This document shows, piece after piece, positions 1 through 9,000 of a stretch of DNA of 64,000 bases (positions are counted from its first letter, which is position 1; each line of letters opens with the position of its first letter). Source of the stretch: Pseudomonas sp. 5P_3.1_Bac2 (GTDB taxonomy: Bacteria; Pseudomonadota; Gammaproteobacteria; Pseudomonadales; Pseudomonadaceae); contig NZ_JANLNY010000028.1 of assembly GCF_025465995.1 (NCBI RefSeq), forward strand, positions 310,001-374,000, in the 5' to 3' direction. The notes under the pieces are model-generated. The model was not told where the DNA came from and did no database searches. It was given only the letters and a program-made list of their open reading frames with translations. Both the position numbers and the translations under genes were made by a program.

Positions 1-116
1 TGGCGCCGATCCTCTACACCATCCCGCTGCAACTGCTGTCGTACTACGTCGCCGTGCTCAAAGGCACCGATGTAGATCAGCCACGCAACTTGGCTAAGAG
101 TGTGACGGTGGAGTAA
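1..116 (+). CDS. glmS: Glucosamine-6-phosphate synthase, C-terminal fragment
   Basis: The frame starting at base 3 reads through the typical GlmS C terminus, ending in ...VDQPRNLAKSVTVE and a TAA at 114-116. GlmS makes glucosamine-6-phosphate from fructose-6-phosphate and glutamine, the first step towards UDP-GlcNAc for peptidoglycan and LPS. Only the last 37 codons, part of the isomerase domain, are in the window; the gene starts upstream of base 1. The C-terminal motif is highly conserved, so the identification is firm although the fragment is short. Confidence 0.95.
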   Translation, partial: APILYTIPLQLLSYYVAVLKGTDVDQPRNLAKSVTVE

Positions 117-143
117 GGCGTCTGTGAGCTAAGGTGTGGGATA
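81..143 (+). other. Potential attTn7 site (glmS 3' end and downstream)
   Basis: In many bacteria TnsD recognises the last ~36 bp of glmS and Tn7 inserts about 25 bp beyond the stop codon, which here would be near 139-141. The glmS end is intact and no Tn7 end or tns gene follows, so the site appears unoccupied. This is inferred from the conserved glmS position only. Confidence 0.5.
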
Positions 144-149
144 CACCTT
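131..149 (+). terminator. Hairpin downstream of glmS
   Basis: AAGGTGT (131-137) and ACACCTT (143-149) form a 7-bp stem with a 5-nt loop, 15 bp after the glmS stop. There is no U tract, so it is at best a weak terminator or a 3'-end stabiliser. Confidence 0.4.
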
Positions 150-158
150 AAGGCTCAT

Positions 159-167
159 GTGGATAAC
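159..167 (-). promoter_or_regulatory. DnaA box (perfect)
   Basis: TGTGGATAA, the complement of the consensus DnaA box TTATCCACA. It is the first of six boxes within 2.3 kb of glmS (see 313, 451, 807, 937, 2438). Confidence 0.65.
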
Positions 168-312
168 TTCAGCGTTATTACCCAGAGCACTGCCGGCGCT
201 ACTCTGCGTCGGCAGACTGTTTGAGCGGCTAATGGCGTCATGTTTAGCTGTTAGATCGTGCAAAGCACGTCACCACAGCGTTGCTATCAGCAGCAATAGA
301 TAGATTTACTCT

Positions 313-321
313 TTATCCACA
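313..321 (+). promoter_or_regulatory. DnaA box (perfect)
   Basis: TTATCCACA in the intergenic DNA between glmS and the small gene at 376. Confidence 0.65.
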
Positions 322-375
322 GCGTTATGTTCGGCAACACGGGAGTAACGCCTCTATCAACTAAGGTCTGCCCCC

Positions 376-741
376 ATGGTTAAGCCCGGCACGCTTATCA
401 GTGAGCGTTTGCATAATCGCCGCTTCGTCCTGAGCAGTAATGCCCATGGCTTATCCACAGCCGATACGGTGTTTCATTATCGAGTCGACGGTGAGGCTAT
501 TTCTGGCACTTACCAAGGCGGCAGTATTGCTTTGGGCCAGCTAATAGGGCGGGTCACCGGGCCAGATAGCATTGAGTTGCTCTACCACTGCGTAACCACC
601 GACGGGCAGCTGCTGGCCGGCTGGTCGCGGGGCACCCTAGGCGTTGATGAAACCGGGCACAGTACTCTGAGTTTTGTCTGGGGCTGGCTCGCTGGAGCAA
701 GCGGTGGCGGTGAGTCCCATTATGTTGAGCTCAGTGCATAA
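376..741 (+). CDS. Small conserved protein ('N-acetylglutamate synthase'-like misannotated family)
   Basis: A 121-residue cytosolic protein with no signal peptide or membrane segment. The pattern NRRFVLSSNAHG, then F-Y-V-G-ISGTYQGG, GQLIGRV, LLYH and a final W-W-E-L region matches a small beta-rich family, mostly from Bacteroidetes and Proteobacteria. That family is often labelled N-acetylglutamate synthase in databases, but it lacks any GNAT acetyl-CoA motif. The true function is unknown. The start is the ATG at 376; no strong ribosome binding site precedes it (cctctatcaactaaggtctgcccc upstream is poor). A DnaA box lies inside the coding region at 451-459. The gene stands alone between glmS and the porin gene. 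Confidence 0.75.
   Translation: MVKPGTLISERLHNRRFVLSSNAHGLSTADTVFHYRVDGEAISGTYQGGSIALGQLIGRVTGPDSIELLYHCVTTDGQLLAGWSRGTLGVDETGHSTLSFVWGWLAGASGGGESHYVELSA
451..459 (+). promoter_or_regulatory. DnaA box (perfect)
   Basis: TTATCCACA inside the 5' part of the gene at 376. Confidence 0.55.
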
Positions 742-806
742 GTTTTGCTGGACGAAATCGGGTTCAGTAAGTCTTTTAGCTTTCTAGTTAATTCACAGCA
801 CCGGCC

Positions 807-815
807 TGTGGATAA
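807..815 (-). promoter_or_regulatory. DnaA box (perfect)
   Basis: TGTGGATAA in the intergenic region between the gene at 376 and the porin gene. Confidence 0.65.
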
Positions 816-823
816 CCCTGCAT

Positions 824-847
824 AAAAAAGCGCCCGGAGTGGGCGCT
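824..847 (-). terminator. Intrinsic terminator of the porin gene
   Basis: AGCGCCC (829-835) and GGGCGCT (841-847) form a 7-bp GC-rich stem. Read on the minus strand it is followed by a run of six T, which suits the porin gene whose stop is at 941. It lies about 95 bp beyond that stop. Confidence 0.75.
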
Positions 848-936
848 GAAAATTCACCTTTGCTAAGGAGTATGGGCGCTGCAAAGGTGAATGCCGTGGG
901 CTCGGTAAAGCCAGCGCTGGCAGGGCTTAGCTGCAG

Positions 937-945
937 TTATTCACA
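937..945 (+). promoter_or_regulatory. DnaA box (TTATNCACA type)
   Basis: TTATTCACA, overlapping the end of the porin gene. It matches the relaxed DnaA consensus. Confidence 0.45.
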
Positions 946-2263
946 GCAGGCTCAGCGGGTATTCGACGATTAGGCGAAATTCGTCCAGATCCGATTCATA
1001 TTGGGTGGCTCGGGTATTGGCTTGGCGGATACGCAAGGACATGTCCTTGAACGAGCCGTTCTGCACCACATACTTCACCTCGATGTCGCGCTCCCAGCGC
1101 TTTTGATCCGTCAGCGGGTTGCCTTCGTCGTCGCGGCGCATATACACCGAGTTGGCGTTGGAATAGTCGGCATCGGTGCCTTTGCCGTAGCGCGTCATAA
1201 AGCTCAAGCCGGGGATGCCATAGCTGCGCATATCGAGGTCGTAGCGCAGCATCCATGAGCGTTCTTTCGGCGAGTTGAAGTCGGTGTACTGAATCGAGTT
1301 ATCGAGAAAGATCGAGTCGGATTGGCGCAGGTAGTCGAAGTCGTTATCGCCGTTGTTGCGTTGATGGGACAGCGCCAGGGTATGGGCGCCCACACGTACG
1401 CCGAGCTTGGCGCTCCAGATATTGTTATTCAGCTCACCAAGGCGTTGCTTACCTTCGTCCTGGACGTTGTAGTAGTTAAATCCGCCGATCAGGTCAACAT
1501 CTTGGCTGATCGGGTGGGTCACTGAGGTGCCGAAGTAATATTGATCCCAGGCATCCTTAAGCCGCGAGCTGTAAGCACTGACGCTAACTTGCTCGTTGAT
1601 AGCGTAGTCACCGCCAAAGTAACCGAGCCAGGGTGAGTCCACCGGGCCGGCATAGAAGGTGACGAAGTTTTCGCGCATACCGCTTTGCGTCGGCTGACTC
1701 ATGGCGTGCAAGCGCCCGCCTTGCAGATTCAGGCCCAGCACGCTGGTATTGGCCAGGGTCACGCCGCGGAAGGATTCGGGCAGCAGGCGGGAATCACCGT
1801 AATGCACCACTGGGGTGGTGGGGAATACGTCGCCGATCTTCAGTTCACTGTCGAACGCCCGGACCTTAAGCGCGCCGCCGACCTTGGTGTATTCGTCGCG
1901 GGCTTCGCCGTCGCTGTTAACCGGCAATATATCGAAGGTACTGCGCCCGCCATTGCGGCCATCGCCGGTGTCCAGCTTGAGGCCAATCATGGCGAAGGAA
2001 TCTACGCCTAGGCCCACCGTGCCTTGGGTATAACCGGAGTTGAAGTTCGCCATGATGGCGTGCGCCAAGGTCTCGGCATAGCCAGCGCCGCCTGGGGCCG
2101 AGGCGCCATTACGGTAATCGCGGTTGTAATAAAAGCTGCGGTTGAGGAGGTTGAGGCTGCTGCCTTCGATAAAGCCTTCAGCCTGTTCCTCAGCGCCAGC
2201 CGGCAGGGTGAGTCCCCACAGGGTGCAGCACAGACTCAGCGAAAGTTTTGTTGTTGTGCGCAT
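941..2263 (-). CDS. OprD-family outer membrane porin
   Basis: A 440-residue protein with a signal peptide (about residues 1-24, MRTTTKLSLSLCCTLWGLTL then AGA). It then shows the OprD hallmarks: AEGFIEGSSLNLLNRSFYYN near the N terminus, AHAIMANFNSGYTQGTVGLG, a VGGALKVR strand, LALSHQRNNGD, MLRYDLDM and a C-terminal beta strand ending in aromatic/hydrophobic residues (LIVEYPLSLL). The family forms 18-stranded monomeric channels for small carboxylates, amino acids or other specific solutes. The substrate cannot be read from the sequence. The gene has its own terminator (824-847) and no operon partner. Confidence 0.93.
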   Translation of the reverse strand: MRTTTKLSLSLCCTLWGLTLPAGAEEQAEGFIEGSSLNLLNRSFYYNRDYRNGASAPGGAGYAETLAHAIMANFNSGYTQGTVGLGVDSFAMIGLKLDTGDGRNGGRSTFDILPVNSDGEARDEYTKVGGALKVRAFDSELKIGDVFPTTPVVHYGDSRLLPESFRGVTLANTSVLGLNLQGGRLHAMSQPTQSGMRENFVTFYAGPVDSPWLGYFGGDYAINEQVSVSAYSSRLKDAWDQYYFGTSVTHPISQDVDLIGGFNYYNVQDEGKQRLGELNNNIWSAKLGVRVGAHTLALSHQRNNGDNDFDYLRQSDSIFLDNSIQYTDFNSPKERSWMLRYDLDMRSYGIPGLSFMTRYGKGTDADYSNANSVYMRRDDEGNPLTDQKRWERDIEVKYVVQNGSFKDMSLRIRQANTRATQYESDLDEFRLIVEYPLSLL

Positions 2264-2437
2264 AGTCGCTCCGGTTGCTCCGCTCGTTCTTGTTGGGTGG
2301 CTGGCCGCAAGCGGTTGGGCGAATGACGGCCGGCGTTATCCTCACGGGCTGAAGCTAACGGCGCGATTACGGGCTAATTACAAATCTGCAAGGTTGGGCT
2401 ATTCGCGGGCGGTCTATGCAGTGGGGCTAGGGCTAAC

Positions 2438-2446
2438 TTATCCACA
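2438..2446 (+). promoter_or_regulatory. DnaA box (perfect)
   Basis: TTATCCACA upstream of the porin gene, just before the IS3 remnant. It is the last box of the glmS-proximal cluster. Confidence 0.6.
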
Positions 2447-2530
2447 GCGCATTAGTTGGAGTGGGAATCACCTCTGAAATCCGTAGTTCTCAGAAGCAGA
2501 ATTTCCTCCTGATTAGATCAAGGAAATTTT

Positions 2531-3573
2531 GCGTGAAAACTTTGGATTCTTCAGACAGCCAAAACATCGTCATCCTCAAGCAGCCGAGGCAGGAAGATCC
2601 GTTTCTGAGCTGTATCGTGAGCATGGCATTAGCTCTGCGGCATGGATGCGTCTCTGATGGCTCCGATATGCGGCGAACTGGAGAACGAAAACCACCGTTT
2701 AAAAAAGGTGTATTTCGAGGAGCGCCTTAAGGCCGAGAACATCCAAGAGGCTATGGTCAAAAGTGGTGAAGCCATCTCGGCGACGAGAGATGGTGCAGCA
2801 GGTGGTTCAAGGGTGGGCGAGTATCAAGCTGGCGTGTCAGGTTTTCACGCTCAGCATCACCTGTTATCGCTATCAGCCACGGCTGTCCACCGAGAATGCC
2901 GATCACCTAATTCGGCTCACGCACAATCAGCGCAACTGGGGGGGGGCCTGTGCTTTCTGTACCTGCACAACGTGAAAGGCTATCGATGGAATCACAAGCG
3001 GGTATACCGGATCTATCGGGAACTGGATCTGAACCTGCGGATCAAGCCGCGTAAACGCATTGTGCGGGAGAAGGTCGAGCCACTAGGCCGTGCCGAAGGC
3101 AATTAATCACTGCTGGTCGATGGACGTTATGCACGATCAACTGGCGGACGGCCGTAGCTTCCGTTTATTTAATGTGATCGATGACTTCAACCGTGAAGCC
3201 CTAGCGATGGATAGCGGCCTGTCACTACCAGCAGAGCAGGTGGTGCGTGCGCTGGACCAAGTGATCGAATGGCGCGGTAAACCCCAGGTTATTCGCAGCG
3301 ACAACGGCCCGGAGCACATCAGTAGCAAACTCGCGAACAGGGCACGTAAGCAAGATATTCGACTCCAGCCCGGCAATCCCCAGCAGAACGCTACAACCGC
3401 ACGGTGCGTTACGACCGGCTAGGGCATTACTTGTTCGAGTCCGTTTCAGAGGTGCAAGAGCACGCCACACACTGGATTTGGACATACAATCACGAACGGC
3501 CGAATATGGCCCTAGGAGTCATCACCCCAATCAAAAGTCAGCACTCGTGGAGTGACCTCTACTTCTGCGACTG
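2531..3573 (+). pseudogene. IS3-family transposase remnant (orfA + orfB, multiply broken)
   Basis: Pieces of an IS3-family (IS407-like) element lie in order but in different frames. An orfA part (GRSVSELYREHGISSA, then ENENHRLKKVYFEERLKAE) lacks the segment that should join the two blocks. Four orfB parts follow: MVKPSRRREMVQQ to HNQRNWG, then GLCFLYLHNVKGYRWNHKRV, then WSMDVMHDQLADGRSFRLFN with the DDE-region FNVIDDFNRE and RSDNGPEH, and lastly NHERPNMALGVITP. At least three frameshifts and one internal deletion separate them, so it cannot encode active transposase. Loosely related ends (AGAAGCAGA near 2491, and the complement of TCTACTTCTG near 3558-3567) may be decayed inverted repeats. 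It borders the AT-rich polysaccharide cassette. Confidence 0.9.
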
Positions 3574-3857
3574 AGGAAGACATAAAAAATGTGGACTATC
3601 GTCCAACAACCGAAATCAAGGACGCTAATGGAATTCTAGTTTTGAGTGGTGTAGAAATTGGGGGATTACCGTGGGGGGTGGCCGTTGCTCGGATTTGAAA
3701 CTGACAAATAGCAGGCTTTGCATTATTATCGGATGCTCTGCATGGCGTGAGTAATCACTAGTGTCAAGACAGTTAAGTGTTAATTAAATTGGCACGCAGA
3801 TATTTATGATTACGCTACGTAATTTTTAATTTGAGCTTAACGGGCAAATAAATATAA
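3574..3857. other. AT-rich leader of the polysaccharide cassette
   Basis: 284 bp with no recognisable gene, between the IS3 remnant and wzm. Composition turns AT-rich here, and a promoter for the wzm-wzt operon probably lies within it, but no convincing -35/-10 pair or regulator site was identified. Confidence 0.5.
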
Positions 3858-4679
3858 ATGGAAATTAACAGTATATCTTTGCTAAAGCTCGGATCTTCTG
3901 TAAGAGCACACAGAAATTTATTATTCAACTTGGCCCGACGTGAAACTTTGGGTAAGTACAAAGAGTCCTTATTCGGTTCATTGTGGTCGATTTTAAGTCC
4001 TCTTCTGATGCTGGTAATATTCACCTTTGTCTTCACAAATATTTTTAAATCTAGATGGGGAGTAGCTATAGACACAGGCCCTATTTCTTATTCCGTGATA
4101 TTGTTTGCCGGTCTGATCATTTTCAATTTGTTCAGCGAGTGCTTTGGTAAGGCACCTACTATTATCATAAGTAATCAGAATTTTGTTAAAAAGATCGTAT
4201 TCCCGTTGGAAATACTGCCAATTGTATCACTGCTTTCTGCACTTTTTCAGGCTTGCATTAGTTTCGCAATTCTCCTCGTGTATATCTTTATTGAGGCCGG
4301 AAGCGTCTCCTGGACTGCGCTTCTGCTGCCTGTAGGTCTATTGCCATATATTATTTTCCTACTCGGGTTTATGTACTGGTTATCGGCGACCGGGGTATTC
4401 GTAAGAGATATTGGACAAACGATTGGTATCTTCACCACCGGGATGATGTTTATTTCACCAATTTTCTTCCCAGCATCATCTTTTCCAGAAAACTGGCAGT
4501 TTTTAGCTTATTACAACCCCCTTACTTATCCTATCGAGCAGACTAGAGATTTATTGGTATTTGGCAATGGCATCGATTGGCCTGTATGGATATTGTATTT
4601 GGGATACTCCACAGTATTTTGTGCGCTGGGCTATGCCTGGTTTCAAAAATTGAGAACGGGGTTCGCAGATGTCCTCTGA
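3858..4679 (+). CDS. wzm: Polysaccharide ABC exporter, permease subunit
   Basis: A 273-residue inner-membrane protein of the ABC-2 family. The N-terminal block NLLFNLARRETLGKYKESLFGSLW and the following LMLVIFTFVF helix are typical of Wzm/TagG permeases that export O-antigen, teichoic acid or capsule chains. Six hydrophobic segments can be seen between about residues 45 and 260. It pairs with the ATPase encoded immediately downstream; the two genes overlap by 11 bp (4669-4679). This architecture implies a chain completed in the cytoplasm on undecaprenyl-PP before export (ABC-dependent pathway). Codon use is AT-richer than in the flanking core genes. Confidence 0.92.
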   Translation: MEINSISLLKLGSSVRAHRNLLFNLARRETLGKYKESLFGSLWSILSPLLMLVIFTFVFTNIFKSRWGVAIDTGPISYSVILFAGLIIFNLFSECFGKAPTIIISNQNFVKKIVFPLEILPIVSLLSALFQACISFAILLVYIFIEAGSVSWTALLLPVGLLPYIIFLLGFMYWLSATGVFVRDIGQTIGIFTTGMMFISPIFFPASSFPENWQFLAYYNPLTYPIEQTRDLLVFGNGIDWPVWILYLGYSTVFCALGYAWFQKLRTGFADVL

Positions 4680-6072
4680 TATTGCAATCAAGGTATCTAA
4701 CGTCAGTAAGGTATTTGAAACCTACGAAAAACCGCAAAAAAGATTGCAGCAATTTATCTTACGTACATTATCCAAGGCTGTGATTATTCGGCCACTGAAA
4801 GCGTACTTCTTGAAAAAAGCGAACCAGTGCTCCAAGAAATTTAAAGCCCTTGACGAAATTTCATTTGAAGTCAAGAAAGGTCAAACAGTCGGCATTATCG
4901 GCCGGAACGGCTCAGGCAAGAGCACGTTGCTGCAAATTATTTGCGGAACCTTGAATCCTACACACGGTGAAGCCTATATCAATGGACGAGTCGCGGCTCT
5001 ACTGGAGTTAGGCTCTGGTTTCAACCCAGATTACACTGGCCGTGAAAATGTCTATCTTAATGGACAGCTTTACGGACTTACACTGAAGCAGATCGACGAG
5101 CGCTTTGAAAAAATTGTCGGCTTCGCAGACATTGGCGATTTCATTGAGCAACCAACGAAGACCTACTCGAGCGGGATGATGGTTCGATTGGCATTTGCCG
5201 TGATTGCGCACGTAGATGCCGATGTCTTGGTAGTCGATGAGGCGCTGGCTGTAGGGGACGCGTTTTTCACCCAGAAATGCATGCGGTTCCTAAGAGAGTT
5301 CATGAAGACCGGCACTATCCTTTTCGTGAGTCACGATACTGGCTCCGTTAGAAACCTCTGCTCATATGCAATATGGCTTGAAAAAGGCAGCGTAATCCAG
5401 GAAGGACTTCCAAAGGTCGTCAGCGAGTTTTACTTGGAAGCGTTCTATGAGGCACAGCAGGGAAAAGGTACGACCACCAAGATGAAACCCAAGCTACGGA
5501 TCGAGCGCAAGGTCGCGACGAAAGATCAGCGCCTGGATTTCATCAATACAACCCAGCATAGAAACGATCTACAGATTTTTGAATTCAATCATGACTCCAG
5601 TTCATTCGGCTTGGGCACCGCTCAAATTGTAGACGTATCATTTACTGCTGCCGACGGTGAAAAGCTGATATGGCTAGTGGGCGGCGAGTTGGTGACCGTT
5701 TCTGTATTGGCAGTATCTCACCAAGTGCTGAAATCTCCGATTGTTGGATTTTACATCAAAGATCGTCTCGGTCAGACATTATTCGGAGATAACTCCTATC
5801 TGTCTTATATAGATCAGCCCGTCGAAGTCGATGAAGAATGCGCGGTTAGATGCGACTTTACTTTCTATATGCCTATTTTGCCTAAAGGCGACTACTCCAT
5901 CTGCGTTGCACTGGCAGAAGGAACCCAAGAAGAACATGTGCAGATGCACTGGATACATGACGCACTCTTCTTTAAGTCGGAGTCAACCAGTGCGAGTACT
6001 GGATTAATTGGCATTCCAATGCAGGAGATTAATATGGCATTGGCTAATATCCCTGAATTTGATAATAATTGA
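4669..6072 (+). CDS. wzt: Polysaccharide ABC exporter, ATPase with C-terminal carbohydrate-binding domain
   Basis: A 467-residue ATPase. Walker A GRNGSGKST is near residues 78-86, the signature YSSGMMVRLAFA near 166-177 and Walker B VLVVDEALAVGD near 186-197. About 180 extra C-terminal residues (about 290-467) form the beta-rich domain found in Wzt proteins that recognise the modified non-reducing end of the finished O-antigen, as in E. coli O9a and O8. The start ATG overlaps the wzm stop. The next gene begins 7 bp after this stop and encodes a protein with an N-terminal methyltransferase domain, so the chain end recognised may be a methylated sugar (inference). Confidence 0.92.
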   Translation: MSSDIAIKVSNVSKVFETYEKPQKRLQQFILRTLSKAVIIRPLKAYFLKKANQCSKKFKALDEISFEVKKGQTVGIIGRNGSGKSTLLQIICGTLNPTHGEAYINGRVAALLELGSGFNPDYTGRENVYLNGQLYGLTLKQIDERFEKIVGFADIGDFIEQPTKTYSSGMMVRLAFAVIAHVDADVLVVDEALAVGDAFFTQKCMRFLREFMKTGTILFVSHDTGSVRNLCSYAIWLEKGSVIQEGLPKVVSEFYLEAFYEAQQGKGTTTKMKPKLRIERKVATKDQRLDFINTTQHRNDLQIFEFNHDSSSFGLGTAQIVDVSFTAADGEKLIWLVGGELVTVSVLAVSHQVLKSPIVGFYIKDRLGQTLFGDNSYLSYIDQPVEVDEECAVRCDFTFYMPILPKGDYSICVALAEGTQEEHVQMHWIHDALFFKSESTSASTGLIGIPMQEINMALANIPEFDNN

Positions 6073-6079
6073 GAAGAGC

Positions 6080-9000
6080 ATGCGAGTAACTGATATTGGC
6101 AACCTATGTTTTGAACGACCCATTTACCTATCAGGGATGAGTGCTTGGGCCGAACTTATTCCGCTCGCGTTCACTCTTATTGAGAAATTGAAACCCGGTA
6201 TATTTGTAGAGCTGGGTACTCATTACGGTGACTCCTATCTGGCTTTCTGCCAAGCCATTCAGAAAGCCGGCGTCAATTGTCGTGCTTATGCGGTGGACAC
6301 TTGGGAAGGTGACGAGCACGCAGGCTTCTACGGCGAAGATGTTCTCAATCTTGTTCGCTCCAGACACGATGTGCCTTACTCGGGATTCTCCCGATTGTTA
6401 CGTGAAACCTTCGACGAAGCTGCTACTTATTTCTCGCCTAAAAGTGTGGATCTCCTGCATATTGACGGACTCCATACTTACGAGGCCGTAAAACATGATT
6501 TTATAACATGGCTGCCGCTTCTAAGTGATCGAGCTGTAGTTATATTTCACGATATCAATGTTCACGAGAGGGACTTTGGTGTCTGGAAGCTCTTTGAAGA
6601 GATCTCCCAAGAATACCCTACCTTCCGGTTTGATCACTCCCATGGCCTAGGGATTGCTGCGATTGGCAAGAATATACCAGAAGACATAAAATTTCTTTTT
6701 GAACTGTCTGACAGTGACGCGCTTCGTATAAAGGAATTTTACTCTGCGCTTGGGTTAGCTATCACCAACGAACGTCGATTGGCTGATGCGCTGCAAGTTC
6801 AAAATGCAGCGGTAGCAGACGCACAGGAGCAATTGGCGAGGATCACGTCCGAACTGAAAAACCTTCAAGACAGTTATACAGTGCAAATGGATTTGACCAA
6901 CTTCGCTGAAGCCGAGTCCTTGGCAAAGGATAACGTGATCACCGAATTGCAGGACAAGCTTTCCCTGCGCGAGCAGGCGATTGCCGAAAGCGAGTCGAAG
7001 TTCAACCAAGACCTGCGGGACAAAATTGTACAACTCGATCACGAACTCGTTCTGCGTAAAAACGAAATACACAGCATTTTGAACTCCCGTAGCTGGAGAG
7101 TTGCAGCAGTTATCCACCGACAGGCCGGACGCGCTCGAAAAGTGCGGGCGGCGGCCCGTAAAGTTCTTATTGCGAAAGAACAAGTAGGCGGCTGGGGGAA
7201 GCTATATGCCCGAGTGATTAGAACGTTGAGGACTGGCGGCGTTAAGTCACTGAAAGCTGAAGTGCTGGCCTACATGCGTGGAATAGCACCAGTTAACATG
7301 CAGCCGAAAGACGTTTTAAAGGAACGTGCTCAATTAGCGTTCGCAGAAATTGAGCAGCGTCTTACTCAGCCGCCTGTGCACACCGATACGCATGCTCAAG
7401 GAATTAAAATTTCCCTAATCATGCCCGTATACAAAGTGCCTGTGCACCTCCTCTCATTGGCTATTGAGTCAGTGATGCGTCAGTCTTATACAAACTGGGA
7501 GTTGTGTATCGCTGATGACTGCTCTGAGTCCGCTGAGCTGACAGCTCTTTTAACTCAGTATGTAAAGCAAGACAGTCGAATTAAATTTGAGACCTTGCAA
7601 CAAAACGTCGGGATCGCCAATGCAACCAACCATGCGTTGAAGTTGGCAACGGGTGAATACATAGCGCTATTAGACAATGACGATGTGCTCACCAATGACG
7701 CGCTTCACTGGATAGCGGATGCCGTTCAAAAAAACGGGGCGCTTGACTGGATTTATTCAGATGAATGCAAAGTGGATGAAGCAGGCTCGGTTCTGGAAAT
7801 ATTCAACAAGCCGGACTGGAGTCCAAGCCTTTTACTGAACTGCATGTATACCGGACATCTGTCTGCGTACCGTAGATCACTAGTCGATGAGCTTGGGGGC
7901 TTAAGATCAGAGTTTGACTTCTCCCAGGATTACGATCTGGCGCTTCGTGTGTCCGAAAAAACCGAAAATATTTATCATATAGAACGGGTGCTATACGGCT
8001 GGCGAGCGATTGAATCCTCAGGCGCTGCAGGTGGAAAGCCTTATGCACGTAACTCAAATATTCGCGCTCTACAGGCAGCTGGCGACCGTCGCGGATGGAA
8101 GGGAACCGCTATAGCATTGCCCACTGCTAACCGATTCAAATTTGATCTTGAAAAATCAAGTTCGAAGGTATCGATAGTCATTCCTTCGGACAACGCTCAA
8201 AATATAATCGATAGTATTGAGTCTGTTTGTTCAAAAACTTCATGGGTAAATTATGAGATTTTGGTAGTCACCAACTCTGGGATCGTTGACGCTCTAAGTT
8301 CGGACTACTCGGATAGTGTCGTAAAGTTTGTTCGCTATGACTTACCGTACAGTTTTTCGGATAAATGCAACAAAGGGGCAGAGGCCGCTGAAGGTGAGTA
8401 CATCATATTTTTTAACGATGATGTCCGTGTTCAATCAGCTGATTGGGTCGAGTCAATAATAGAATTCCTACAGTTACCCAAAGTAGGGATTGTTGGCCCC
8501 AAATTAGTATATGAGAGCAATACCATTCAGCATGCCGGCATGGTGACGGGTGTCCGACGTTTGCTGGGAACTGCTTTCCATTGTCTGCCAGAAGACACAG
8601 GTGCTCATTATAATTTCGCGCAATCTGTGCGTGAAGTTTCTCTTATATGCGGGGCATGTCTCGGCATTAGAAAGGACGTGTTCGAGCAGATTGGCGGGTT
8701 CGACATCTTCAATACGCCTATTAATCACTCAGATGTAGACCTGTGCTTCAAAGTCAGAGAGCTTGGGTACTCTTGTGTTTACACGCCCCACTCGACGCTT
8801 ACGCACATTGGCCACATGTCGCTGGCCACGGTTGACGCGAAAGAGAAAATCTACGCTCCCAAAAAGAAAGACAAGGCCGATATTTTCATATTGCGTCGCT
8901 GGGCTGGCTTTCTGGCTCGTGACCCGTTTTACACAAAGTCTATGCGTGAGCAACTTTTTCATGACTCGCCTCAACACTTCGAAGTATTCGCAAAGAGCCC

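Noticed and set aside
117..375. Possible Tn7 insertion downstream of glmS
   Set aside because: The sequence after glmS begins with a hairpin, not a Tn7 end, and no tns genes follow.
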